A stretch of 42,732 bases of DNA from Bacteriovoracales bacterium (GTDB lineage Bacteria; Bdellovibrionota; Bacteriovoracia; Bacteriovoracales; Bacteriovoracaceae). The first letter of the stretch is position 1; the number at the start of each line of letters is the position of its first letter. Both the position numbers and the translations under genes were made by a program. Shown here one piece after another: positions 1-7,796 of this stretch. The stretch spans positions 1 to 42,732 of the forward strand of contig JAPONP010000152.1 of NCBI GenBank assembly GCA_026713835.1, written 5' to 3'. Below the pieces are notes generated by a model. The model was not told where the DNA came from. It made no database searches and worked only from the letters and a program-made list of their open reading frames with translations.

Positions 1-160
1 ACCTTCTATTGCAACCGGCTGCAATTGTGCCGGGCTTCGTCTTTAAGCAAAAAATGCCCTCAACGTGCCACAAGCACGCCTTCAGACATTTTTTGCTTTC
101 ATCCTTGCCGGGCACAATCTCGCTCGCTTTCATCACGAAGTTGGTTTTGGGATAGGCTCT
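1..160. mobile_element. Truncated miniature inverted-repeat element, family A
   Basis: Non-coding element cut by the window start. The right end (142-160) is TTGGTTTTGGGATAGGCTC followed by TTA. The left end, from position 1, matches 9161-9185, where the same sequence is preceded by TAAGAGCCTATCCCAAAACC, the inverse of the right end, so the two ends form terminal inverted repeats. Inside are an 18-bp near-palindrome (8-25, ATTGCA / TGCAAT arms), an inverted repeat ATTGTGCC (24-31) / GGCACAAT (111-118), a perfect 12-bp inverted repeat AAGCAAAAAATG (45-56) / CATTTTTTGCTT (87-98), and CGTGC (64-68) / GCACG (74-78). Together they would fold into one long hairpin. No transposase is encoded, so movement would need one supplied elsewhere. 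The TTA/TAA at the borders resembles the TNA targets of IS5-type elements, which is inference. Confidence 0.75.
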
Positions 161-190
161 TAATTTCTTGAAAACAAGTTTCCACCATTT

Positions 191-219
191 TTGACATCGT
201 TGTAAAGGGGGCCATCTAA
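191..219 (+). promoter_or_regulatory. Possible promoter of the tesA operon
   Basis: TTGACA at 191-196 is a consensus -35 hexamer. A 17-base spacer leads to ATCTAA (214-219), a poor -10. It is the only -35-like signal between the miniature element and the tesA start at 294. Confidence 0.3.
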
Positions 220-293
220 GCGGTTGAAAACTCAAAGGAATCCCTTTATGATGGAAAACACTCGATTGGAAAAGGAACCCCTGGGAAGCCCCA

Positions 294-1058
294 ATGATTT
301 TTTGTAAGACCAAACTCCTCTCCCTCTCATTTTCCCTTCTCCTCCAGGTAGGGGCCGGGGCGGCGGCCCCAAACGATGCTCCGTCCCCTCCCAAAAAACT
401 GACTCAGAAGCTCTTATGGGTCTTATCCCAAGCCTTTCCAAAAAAGGCTTCGTCCCCAAGCGATGTCCCATCCGCAAGCGATGCCCCGTCGTCCTCTCCC
501 AACAAACTGACCCTACTCATCATTGGAGACTCCCTGAGTGCAGGCTATAAAATCGATCCTCAAAAAAGTTACCCCAAGCTCTTAGAAACCCTACTCGAGC
601 GCAAGTACCCCTCCACTCAAACCACCATCGTCAACTCCAGTGTCAGTGGCTCTACCAGTGCTTCAGCCCCGGGTCGTCTGCGCCAATATGCCTCGCGCTT
701 TTCTCCCGATGCCGTCCTCATCGCCCTAGGCTCCAACGATGGGCTTCGAGGTCGTCCCTTGAAATCCATGAAAAAAAATCTTCAACAAACCATCGATTTG
801 GCCCAATCCATGAAAATGAAAATCATCTTGGCCGGAATGAAAATCCCGACCAATTACGGCCAACGCTATCAAAAGCAATTCGGCGATGTCTTTAAGGAGT
901 TAGCCGACAAAAACGACCTTATCTTCATTCCCTTCCTTCTCAAAGGAGTGGCCATGCAATCGGAATACAATCTTCCCGACGGCATTCACCCCAACGAAAA
1001 GGGGCAAAAAATCATGGCCGAAACCGTTATGCCCTACTTGGAAAAGCTCTACCAATGA
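294..1058 (+). CDS. tesA: TesA-like SGNH/GDSL esterase-lysophospholipase
   Basis: Predicted periplasmic SGNH hydrolase (arylesterase / acyl-CoA thioesterase I / lysophospholipase type) of 254 residues. The N-terminus is a signal peptide (hydrophobic residues 8-25, AGAAA before a Pro-rich stretch). An Ala/Ser/Pro linker to about residue 70 makes it longer than E. coli TesA. The catalytic blocks are visible: GDSLS (nucleophile Ser80), GSNDG (146-150) and DGIHPN with Asp229 and His232. The ATG at 294 has GGGAAG upstream. The stop overlaps the next start by four bases (ATGA), so it is translationally coupled to the ABC ATPase. The tesA neighbourhood with ybbA-ybbP is conserved in E. coli, which supports the assignment. 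Confidence 0.9.
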   Translation: MIFCKTKLLSLSFSLLLQVGAGAAAPNDAPSPPKKLTQKLLWVLSQAFPKKASSPSDVPSASDAPSSSPNKLTLLIIGDSLSAGYKIDPQKSYPKLLETLLERKYPSTQTTIVNSSVSGSTSASAPGRLRQYASRFSPDAVLIALGSNDGLRGRPLKSMKKNLQQTIDLAQSMKMKIILAGMKIPTNYGQRYQKQFGDVFKELADKNDLIFIPFLLKGVAMQSEYNLPDGIHPNEKGQKIMAETVMPYLEKLYQ

Positions 1059-1714
1059 TCCTCGTCAAAAACATCTGCAAAAAATTCAAGCAAGGAGATG
1101 CGATTATTTGGGCGTTAAAAGATGTTAGCTTTGAGATTTTGGAACCGACGACATTTGCCATTATCGGTCGTTCGGGAAGCGGCAAGACAACCCTTCTTTC
1201 CCTTCTTGCGGGCCTTGAGTCCCCCGATAGCGGGGACATTTTGATCGAAGACCAAAATATAACGACCCTCACGGAAAAGGAGATGGGGCGATTTCGCTCA
1301 AAAAATATAGGGATCGTCTTTCAACAATTCCACCTGATGCCCCATCTGAGCGCATGGGAAAACGTGGCCCTTCCCCTAGAGATTTTGGGCGATAAAGACG
1401 CAGAGGAGAAGGCCAAACAGTATCTCGAAAAATTGGGCCTTCAAAACCGAATCTCCCACTTTCCGGATCAACTCAGCGGTGGGGAATGTCAGCGAGTGGC
1501 CATTGCGAGGGCCTCCATTCAACGCCCCAAGGTGCTTTTGGCCGATGAACCCACGGGAAATCTCGATGCCAAATCCTCAAAAATGACCATGGATCTTCTC
1601 TTTTCCCTGGTGGAAGAAAATAAAATGTCCCTGATTTTGGTCACCCATGATTTGGAGTTGGCCAATCGCTGCGCTCTCCAAAAAACTCTTTCCAAGAGCC
1701 TATCCCAAAAGTGA
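1055..1714 (+). CDS. ybbA: YbbA-type ABC transporter ATPase (LolD-like), altered C-terminus
   Basis: ATP-binding subunit of 219 residues for the MacB/LolD-type permease encoded next. It has Walker A GRSGSGKTT (38-46), signature LSGGE (140-144), Walker B LLADEP (161-166) and switch His198. In relatives the chain continues with a final strand after the H-loop helix. Here, after Cys206, it runs into an unrelated tail whose last residues (KSLSQK) are encoded by a family-A repeat end at 1694-1710, with the TGA directly after it. The natural 3' end therefore seems to have been replaced. All catalytic motifs lie upstream, so the protein may still work. The stop overlaps the next GTG by four bases. 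Confidence 0.88.
   Translation: MILVKNICKKFKQGDAIIWALKDVSFEILEPTTFAIIGRSGSGKTTLLSLLAGLESPDSGDILIEDQNITTLTEKEMGRFRSKNIGIVFQQFHLMPHLSAWENVALPLEILGDKDAEEKAKQYLEKLGLQNRISHFPDQLSGGECQRVAIARASIQRPKVLLADEPTGNLDAKSSKMTMDLLFSLVEENKMSLILVTHDLELANRCALQKTLSKSLSQK
1694..1710. repeat. Family-A repeat end inside the ybbA 3' end
   Basis: AAGAGCCTATCCCAAAA is identical to the family-A terminal sequence at 9142-9158 and is the inverse of 144-160. It encodes the last six residues of the ATPase, immediately before the TGA. Only this 17-bp end is present; no second end lies nearby. Confidence 0.75.
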
Positions 1715-4293
1715 ATTCCATGAAAAAAATCCTTCTTCTCTCGCTTAGAGAGATTAAAAATGATAAACGCTTTTGCTTTCTTTTTATTCTCAATCTTTCC
1801 CTGGGACTTTCCGGTCTCATCGCCTTGGAGTTTTTCAAAAATTCTTTGGATATCACCCTAAAAAACCAATCCAAATCCGTTTTTGGGGCCGATTTAGGAC
1901 TTTCGGCCCGTCGTGAAATCTCAAAAGAGGAACGAGATATGGTCCTTTCCGCTGCCGGAATAGCGGGAAAAGATATGGAAGAAGCCCGGGTCACGACAAC
2001 ATTTTCCATGGCCTCAAACCCTTCGGGAGATTCCATCCTCACTCTCATCAAAGCCGTGGAAAAAGGCTATCCCTTTTACGGCCATATCGAATTACGCCAT
2101 AAAAAGACAATCACTGCAACCGAAAATGAATTATGGGAAGGATCCATCGCATGGGTTTATCCCGAAATTCTTTTGCGGCTCAAGCTCAAAGTCGGAGATA
2201 AAATTACCGTAGGCCGGGCGCAATTTCGTATTGCCGATGTCATCGAATACGACCCCAGCAGCAGAGTTATGTCCAGCGTGGCCCCGAGAATTTATATCGC
2301 CCATAAAAATCTTTCGGCCACCAAACTCTTGGAAAGCAAAAGCCTGGCCTGGTATTCCCGTCTCTATAAAATTCCGGGTCAAAGTTTTGAAGAGATCAAA
2401 AGGATCAAAAAAGACGTCTTCTCTCGCTTGGACGATCCCCAAGTTAGAGTCAAAACCCACGAAGATGCGGGTGACTCCCTGGCAAGACTTCTGGCCTATC
2501 TCAACGATTTTTTGGGGCTCGTCTCTATCGCCGCCATCTTTTTATCGGGAATCGGTATCGCTTTTCTCTTTAAATCCTTTCTCCAAAGAAAAATTCACTC
2601 CATCGCCATTCTCGTGGCCCTTGGAATGGATCGAAAAAAGGCCATCGCCCCCTACTTTCTCCAAACCCTTTTCTTGGCCGCCATCGCCTCTTCCATCGCC
2701 ATCGTTTTGGGTTGGCTCCTTCTTCCCCTTTTCGGACGCATAAGTCTAGGCCTTCTTCCCTTCCCCATCGATTTTTCCATTGACCCCCTATCCTTTCTCT
2801 TTGCGACCCTTCTGGGATTCCTCTGTCCCATGGCCATCTGCCTTCCCCTGGGCATCCGCCTTAGAAATCTCAAAGCGTCCATTTTATTAAATGCCAAACA
2901 AACCCTTGGATACCGATGGGATCTCCCCACGGTTTTGGCCCTCCTTCCGGGACTTTTAGGTCTTTTCGCCTTAGCCGTTTGGCAATCCCACTCTCCCCTT
3001 ACGGGGACGTTATTCACCTCCTTGTTCTTGGGCCTAGGGATCGTCATGGGGGGAATTGCATGGGTTTTACTCTCCTCCCTGGAATACCTAAGCCCTCTTT
3101 GGTTTCGTCGATTCAAAAGACGGGAACCTTCCTTGCGATGGGCCCTGAGAGACCTGGCCAGATATCGCTTTTCCTCCATCTCTTGCTTTCTCTCTCTATC
3201 CCTTGGGATCCTCCTCTTGGGCCTCATCCCCCAAGTCCAATTTGCTCTGGGCAAGCAGTTGACGAGAAGTGAAGATTCCAAACTTCCGGGCCTTTTTCTC
3301 TTCGACATTCAATCGGAACAATTGCCCCCTCTCAAAAAATTGCTTGCCCAAAACGGCTTGAAAGATATAACGATTTCTCCCATGGTTCGGGCCCGCCTGG
3401 TTTCGGTGAATGGAAATCCCTTTGATAAGGGAGAAGCCATCTCGGAGGATATGAACCGAGAGGAAGAAAGGGAGATGCGCTTTAGAAACCGCGGCATCAA
3501 TCTCTCCTACCGGGAAAGGCTCGGCCCATCGGAAAAGATCATCAAGGGAACCCACGTTGCCCACGGCCCGGGAGAGCTTCCCTCCATTTCCTTAGAAAAA
3601 CGCTTTGCGGATCGTTTAGACCTCGAACTAGGGGATGTCCTGACCTTCGATGTTCAGGGGATCGAAGCCAAAGGAGTCGTCCGAAGCCTTAGAAATGTCA
3701 AATGGCTAAGTTTTCAAATCAATTTTTTCATCATCTTTTGGCCCGGTGTCTTAGACGATGCCCCCCAAACTTTTTTGGGCACCATCCCCGATCTTCCTCA
3801 AGAACAAAAAGCCTTGCTTCAAAACCAAATCGCTTCCCAATTGCCCAATATCTCGGCCGTGGATATTTCAAAAACCGTGGCCAAAATCTCTTCCATCACC
3901 GATCAAATGAGCTTGGCCTTAAAGCTCATGGCCGCTATGTGTGTCCTCACGGGCATGGCCGTCCTCTATTCCATCGCGTCCCATAATAGCTCATCTCGCC
4001 GCCGGGATATCGGTCTTTTGAAGGCCCTTGGAACCCGTTTTGAGACGATCAAAAAACTCTTTCTCTACCAATTTGGCCTCATCATCACCGCCGCCGCTCT
4101 CCTGGGATTTTTGAGTTCTCTCGTGGCCTCCATCGTCCTCTCCCATTTTCTCTTCCACACCTGGTCCTTTTCTCCGATCGTTCCCGCCCTGCTCTTTGGA
4201 ACCACGGTCACGGTGGCCGTCATGGCCTCCTCTTTGGCCATACAAAACGCCCTTAAAGTGCCTCCGAAAAAACTCCTCGATCAAAACTTTTAA
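1711..4293 (+). CDS. ybbP: YbbP-type FtsX-family ABC permease
   Basis: Large inner-membrane permease of 860 residues with two FtsX-like regions, matching the length and layout of YbbP (about 800 residues). A first membrane segment lies near residues 20-36 and is followed by a soluble periplasmic-type domain. A cluster of membrane helices spans about 265-470, a second soluble region about 500-720, and the final helices about 740-850. It pairs with the ATPase upstream; the role of YbbAP in other bacteria is poorly defined but is associated with membrane lipids or lipoproteins, and the TesA neighbour fits that. The start is GTG 1711, overlapping the previous stop; an in-frame ATG lies at 1720. 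Confidence 0.88.
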   Translation: MNSMKKILLLSLREIKNDKRFCFLFILNLSLGLSGLIALEFFKNSLDITLKNQSKSVFGADLGLSARREISKEERDMVLSAAGIAGKDMEEARVTTTFSMASNPSGDSILTLIKAVEKGYPFYGHIELRHKKTITATENELWEGSIAWVYPEILLRLKLKVGDKITVGRAQFRIADVIEYDPSSRVMSSVAPRIYIAHKNLSATKLLESKSLAWYSRLYKIPGQSFEEIKRIKKDVFSRLDDPQVRVKTHEDAGDSLARLLAYLNDFLGLVSIAAIFLSGIGIAFLFKSFLQRKIHSIAILVALGMDRKKAIAPYFLQTLFLAAIASSIAIVLGWLLLPLFGRISLGLLPFPIDFSIDPLSFLFATLLGFLCPMAICLPLGIRLRNLKASILLNAKQTLGYRWDLPTVLALLPGLLGLFALAVWQSHSPLTGTLFTSLFLGLGIVMGGIAWVLLSSLEYLSPLWFRRFKRREPSLRWALRDLARYRFSSISCFLSLSLGILLLGLIPQVQFALGKQLTRSEDSKLPGLFLFDIQSEQLPPLKKLLAQNGLKDITISPMVRARLVSVNGNPFDKGEAISEDMNREEEREMRFRNRGINLSYRERLGPSEKIIKGTHVAHGPGELPSISLEKRFADRLDLELGDVLTFDVQGIEAKGVVRSLRNVKWLSFQINFFIIFWPGVLDDAPQTFLGTIPDLPQEQKALLQNQIASQLPNISAVDISKTVAKISSITDQMSLALKLMAAMCVLTGMAVLYSIASHNSSSRRRDIGLLKALGTRFETIKKLFLYQFGLIITAAALLGFLSSLVASIVLSHFLFHTWSFSPIVPALLFGTTVTVAVMASSLAIQNALKVPPKKLLDQNF

Positions 4294-4301
4294 AATAAAC
4301 C

Positions 4302-5273
4302 GTGAACATTTCATCCCCATTGCATTTTATCGCCAGACACCCCATCGGAATGATTTTGACGGGCTTTCTTGGAGGCACCCTCCTGCCCGATCTGGCCTCC
4401 CTCCTCAATCCCTTTATCCTCCCCATACTCATGGGGGTCGTCTTTCTCTCCTTTCTCAAGCTCGATCTCGCCCCTCTATGGGCCGAACTCAAGGACTGGA
4501 GGAGGCAGGCCTTTCTCTTTCTCATCTCCATGGCGATCATCCCCCTCGCCGTCTTTCTTGCGGCCAAGGCCTCCATCCATCTTTTTGCTCTCGATCCCGC
4601 CCACCTTCCGGCCGCCCTCTTGCTCTTTTCCTGCCCCACTTCGAGCTTGGCCACCACCTTGAGCTTGCTCTTCGACGGTCGTTTTGAACGCACCGTCGCC
4701 AATATGCTCTTCACTCTCTCCTTGGCCCCACTGACATTGCCTCTCACCATGTCCCTTTTGCTTGGGGAAACCGTGGGTCTTTCCTACGCCCACATGACCC
4801 AAACCCTTCTTCTCCTCCTCTTTATCCCTGCCATAGCGGCTTTGGCGGCCAAACGGTTCCGTTCCAACGGGGTTTCCTTTCTCACCCGCTTTAGCTATCC
4901 GATCTCCCTCATCCTCTTGGTTTTTGTGGTCATAGGGGCCCTCAAGGGGTTTTTGCAGGTGGCCTTAGATCATCCGGCGAACGTTTTCAAAACCCTTATC
5001 TTCTCCTCCTTTCTCATGGTCATGACCTTTTCCCTGGGCTACGCCCTTGGAAGAGGCAATCCAAGGGATCGCATGACATTGGCCATTATCTCCGCTTGGC
5101 CCAACCTAGGTCTTTCCATCGGTTTGGCCCACACCTTCTTCAAAGACTCTTGGCCTTACGCCACAATTTGTTTAGCCGTCATGGTGATCCCCTGGTATTT
5201 GACCATCTTCATGGCCAAGTTCACCTCGGAAAAAATCACCGAACGGGAGAGGGTAGCCGGAGTTGAGGGATGA
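4302..5273 (+). CDS. Bile acid:sodium symporter (BASS) family transporter
   Basis: Integral membrane protein of 323 residues with about nine or ten hydrophobic helices spread along the whole length. The pattern and size fit the SBF/BASS superfamily (sodium-coupled uptake of organic anions). Helix-break motifs such as FSCPTSSLATTLS (about 110-122) and the SAWPNLGLSIG segment (about 266-276) resemble the crossover helices that bind sodium in that family. The GTG start lies eight bases after ybbP, so it is probably in the tesA operon. The substrate cannot be predicted. It ends one base before a convergent small gene. Confidence 0.75.
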   Translation: MNISSPLHFIARHPIGMILTGFLGGTLLPDLASLLNPFILPILMGVVFLSFLKLDLAPLWAELKDWRRQAFLFLISMAIIPLAVFLAAKASIHLFALDPAHLPAALLLFSCPTSSLATTLSLLFDGRFERTVANMLFTLSLAPLTLPLTMSLLLGETVGLSYAHMTQTLLLLLFIPAIAALAAKRFRSNGVSFLTRFSYPISLILLVFVVIGALKGFLQVALDHPANVFKTLIFSSFLMVMTFSLGYALGRGNPRDRMTLAIISAWPNLGLSIGLAHTFFKDSWPYATICLAVMVIPWYLTIFMAKFTSEKITERERVAGVEG

Positions 5274-5274
5274 A

Positions 5275-5541
5275 TCAAAAGGGCGGCCCGGAAAAGCCTT
5301 TAAAGTTTTCTATTTCTTGAAGATAGTAAGCCGTCTCTAGGGATATTTTTCTCAGGTATTCAATCCTACTCGCCACGGAACTAAGCCGTCTGGTTTTCAC
5401 GACAAAGGGAGGAAGCTCCCGGCTTGGAGGGGATGGGGCCTCGATCCCATGGGCCCTCTCTTTCGAGGTTTTTCCTCGGGGAAAGGGCAAAACATTGCCC
5501 TTGTGATCCTCGGGATACAATGTTCCATCGGAAAAATCCAT
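5275..5541 (-). CDS. Small protein of unknown function
   Basis: Candidate 88-residue soluble protein. The start is ATG 5541, preceded by AGGAG with about nine bases of spacing; the frame stays open upstream to 5586 but without a ribosome site. The sequence is polar and Pro/Arg-rich, with a C-terminal helix rich in Arg, Leu and Glu. No signal peptide, membrane segment or known motif is visible. It converges on the BASS gene with one base between the stops. Its reality rests on the ribosome site and the tight packing, so confidence is moderate. Confidence 0.45.
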   Translation of the reverse strand: MDFSDGTLYPEDHKGNVLPFPRGKTSKERAHGIEAPSPPSRELPPFVVKTRRLSSVASRIEYLRKISLETAYYLQEIENFKGFSGPPF

Positions 5542-5612
5542 AAGCCAACTCTCCTTTTCCTCTTTCCATCTTGGCCCAATTCTCATTCAATTCAAGCTCT
5601 TGGGCCCATAGA

Positions 5613-5627
5613 GTGTAAAACTTTCAC
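5613..5627. promoter_or_regulatory. Recurrent GTGTAAAA palindrome, copy 1
   Basis: GTGTAAAACTTTCAC is an imperfect inverted repeat that differs by one base from the copy at 26876. It lies between the divergent small gene (minus, start 5541) and lipoprotein (plus, start 5762), where an operator would be expected. The binding factor is unknown. Confidence 0.35.
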
Positions 5628-5761
5628 ATGAGGGCCCCCCTGTGGGGTTCCTGACTATTTCTATTGGAATACTTCCGCTAAAAACGACCCCATTGCCCCT
5701 TTTTTCTAAAGTTTTTAATGGGTTAACCGTTAAGTTAAAAAAGAAAGGGTGGAGACTAACC

Positions 5762-6523
5762 TTGAAAAGACTGCAAATGATCCCCATAGTTTTACTTTCC
5801 ATCTCCCTAATGGGCCTTGTGGGATGCAAGAGCAAGGGAGGGAGCGGCGGCGGACGAGGCGGCCCTTTTATGGCAGATCGTCCTTGGACAAATGATCCGG
5901 TTCGTATAGCAGAGCTTAGAAGGCGTCTTCTCGATAGTGATTCCTTTGCTTCTTCCCATAATGCTTCCATCAATATCGAGCATTTTGGTTCGAGCCCAAC
6001 CTTGGATAGATGTCGTTTTCTCGGCATTAAAAAGATCAAGTTCGATTGTTGGAAGAGTAAAGCTGAGCGAAAAAGAAGATGGCAGAGAAGCCAAGGGAGT
6101 GTTAACTTGAGCGGACATTTTGGAAGCACCTCCATTGAAAATGACTCTCCGGAAGAGTATCAAAAGAGAATAAAACAATTTCTCCACCACAATGTCTTCT
6201 ACGATCAAAATATAACCATTGAAGAGATCTCTTTGAATTCTCTTCCCTCTCCACTTTCCAACCATGTTCTTATTCTGTCCAATCTTACGAGAGGAAGAGA
6301 GCGTCAAGGAAGAGCCATAAAAGTGACTCGAAGAGAGATAGAAAATGAAGGGGGAAATGGCGAATGGAAAGTCGTCCAAAGATCTTTTATTTTTAGCTTT
6401 GATGTTCCCGTGGAGGCCAATCCCATTTACGAGGGAGTCGTTGAAAGAAAGAGTCAAGATCAAAATGTTCAAAGGTATAATGAAACCTATCTAAATGGTA
6501 ATAGACTCAGTGTCTCTCATTGA
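5762..6523 (+). CDS. Predicted lipoprotein of unknown function
   Basis: Lipoprotein of 253 residues. The start is TTG 5762, chosen because GGAG (5751-5754) lies seven bases upstream and because it gives a proper signal peptide: KR, then a hydrophobic core, then LVGC as lipobox. The ORF is open upstream to 5642, but that extension is not signal-like. After the lipid-anchored Cys comes a Gly/Ser spacer (KSKGGSGGG), then a basic, polar domain with two Cys (about residues 84 and 95). No family is recognised. Its 3' end overlaps the nuclease-like gene by 29 bases, so the two are probably co-transcribed. The general plan (lipobox, low-complexity spacer, basic domain) resembles that of the lipoprotein at 15675. 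Confidence 0.7.
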   Translation: MKRLQMIPIVLLSISLMGLVGCKSKGGSGGGRGGPFMADRPWTNDPVRIAELRRRLLDSDSFASSHNASINIEHFGSSPTLDRCRFLGIKKIKFDCWKSKAERKRRWQRSQGSVNLSGHFGSTSIENDSPEEYQKRIKQFLHHNVFYDQNITIEEISLNSLPSPLSNHVLILSNLTRGRERQGRAIKVTRREIENEGGNGEWKVVQRSFIFSFDVPVEANPIYEGVVERKSQDQNVQRYNETYLNGNRLSVSH

Positions 6524-7337
6524 AAACATTTTTGAATCCGCCCGGAATTTCTCTCAATCCTCTCATCAACATTCAATTTATGGAAAAGATGACACCTACA
6601 TTAAGGGAAGAGGCAAGGAAGATTATATACCGCTTTCTTTTTTGAAAGAGAAAATCAAATCTTTGGATTCTAACGAACTCTTAAAGGCAGGTTTTATCTT
6701 TAGCTCCTATCGCCTAGGCGACGGTGATCCTTTTTCAAATTGGTATTTGTCTCAATTTGGTAAAAAGCCCTCTCAATCTTTGCTTAAAAAACTCTCCATT
6801 CTTTATATTCCCGATCACAAGGTCATTTTTGATACCGTTGGGATCGTCTCCCAATGCTACGAGATTCTTCAAGATCATCATGTCGTCATCAATAATAAGA
6901 ATTTGCCGACTCAAATGGGAGAATGGTATGCAAAAAGTATTTTTGGTCTCAAACAAGTTATGTCAACTTCTCAAAGGGGATTTGACTTTTTTATTGGCGA
7001 CAAACATATAGAGGTCAAAGTTCATTGGGGAGATCGGTCTTCCCCAAAGGGAGTCAAGATCAGAAAATCTTTGGTTCGGCTTTCGGATTTTGTCATCATT
7101 ATGTATGTGGCCAAGAATTTTACCATTCGCGAGATATGCTTTTTAGACAGCGATTTTGTGGAGAGAAAATTTCATGGGAAAAGCCATGTTCTCTTTCTCA
7201 AAAATCAAGATATTTCATCCTATTTTTTTTCCAAATCATCCAAGCATTTTGACAAAATCGTCAATAGATCATCTCTTATGAAATTCGCTTCGCCTCTTTT
7301 TGCCATGAGACTCGATGAACAGGTTTGGCCGGGATAG
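6495..7337 (+). CDS. PD-(D/E)XK nuclease-like protein
   Basis: A 280-residue cytoplasmic-type protein with no signal peptide. Residues 141-175 match the restriction-endonuclease-like core: an acidic helix (MGEWYAKSIFG, Glu143), then Asp164 in GFDFFIG, then Glu173-Val-Lys175 in HIEVKV. This D...ExK arrangement is the metal-binding active site of PD-(D/E)XK enzymes. The flanking regions (1-135 and 190-280) are not recognised. No methyltransferase or other restriction partner adjoins it. The start ATG 6495 lies inside the lipoprotein gene and has no clear ribosome site, so coupling is likely; GTG 6510 is an alternative. A structural prediction would be needed to exclude a chance motif. Confidence 0.65.
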   Translation: MVIDSVSLIENIFESARNFSQSSHQHSIYGKDDTYIKGRGKEDYIPLSFLKEKIKSLDSNELLKAGFIFSSYRLGDGDPFSNWYLSQFGKKPSQSLLKKLSILYIPDHKVIFDTVGIVSQCYEILQDHHVVINNKNLPTQMGEWYAKSIFGLKQVMSTSQRGFDFFIGDKHIEVKVHWGDRSSPKGVKIRKSLVRLSDFVIIMYVAKNFTIREICFLDSDFVERKFHGKSHVLFLKNQDISSYFFSKSSKHFDKIVNRSSLMKFASPLFAMRLDEQVWPG

Positions 7338-7349
7338 GACTTCGTTCGC

Positions 7350-7796
7350 CTAGGGTTCGCTTCCAAGATTTGTAAAGAGAGAAAGGCGATGGGTATGGCG
7401 CCCACCTTCAAATGGGGTTTCTATCCAGGCTTTGACGATTTCGACGATCTCTTCTTCCGATGTGACTCTGGCCCCCAGGCAAAGGACATTGGAATCGTTA
7501 TGGCCTTTGGCCATCTTGGCCTGCTCTGCAGTGGTGCAAAGGGCCGCTCGAATGCCACGGTAACGATTGGCCGCCATGGACATTCCGATTCCCGTTCCAC
7601 AGATGAGAATCCCGCAACAGTTCGGATCGACCGTCATTTGGGAGATGAGCTCTTGGGCCTTGAGGGGGTAGTCGATTCTCTCTTCGGTCCCGGGGCCTAG
7701 GTCGATGGGTTTGTGTCCCCATTTTTGAAGGTGTTGGAGCAGTATTTTTTTGGCCCCGACCCCTGCATGGTCACTGGCAATAAAAACCCCCATCAT
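7350..7796 (-). CDS. rpiB: Ribose-5-phosphate isomerase B
   Basis: RpiB/LacAB-family sugar-phosphate isomerase of 148 residues (E. coli RpiB has 149), interconverting ribose 5-phosphate and ribulose 5-phosphate in the pentose-phosphate pathway. Family signatures are present: SDHAG (8-12) near the N-terminus, catalytic Cys66 in ICGTGIGMSMAANR, and the GHNDSNVLCLG segment. The start ATG overlaps the TAA of ahcY by one base (TAATG), giving translational coupling. Convergent with the nuclease-like gene. Confidence 0.95.
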   Translation of the reverse strand: MMGVFIASDHAGVGAKKILLQHLQKWGHKPIDLGPGTEERIDYPLKAQELISQMTVDPNCCGILICGTGIGMSMAANRYRGIRAALCTTAEQAKMAKGHNDSNVLCLGARVTSEEEIVEIVKAWIETPFEGGRHTHRLSLFTNLGSEP

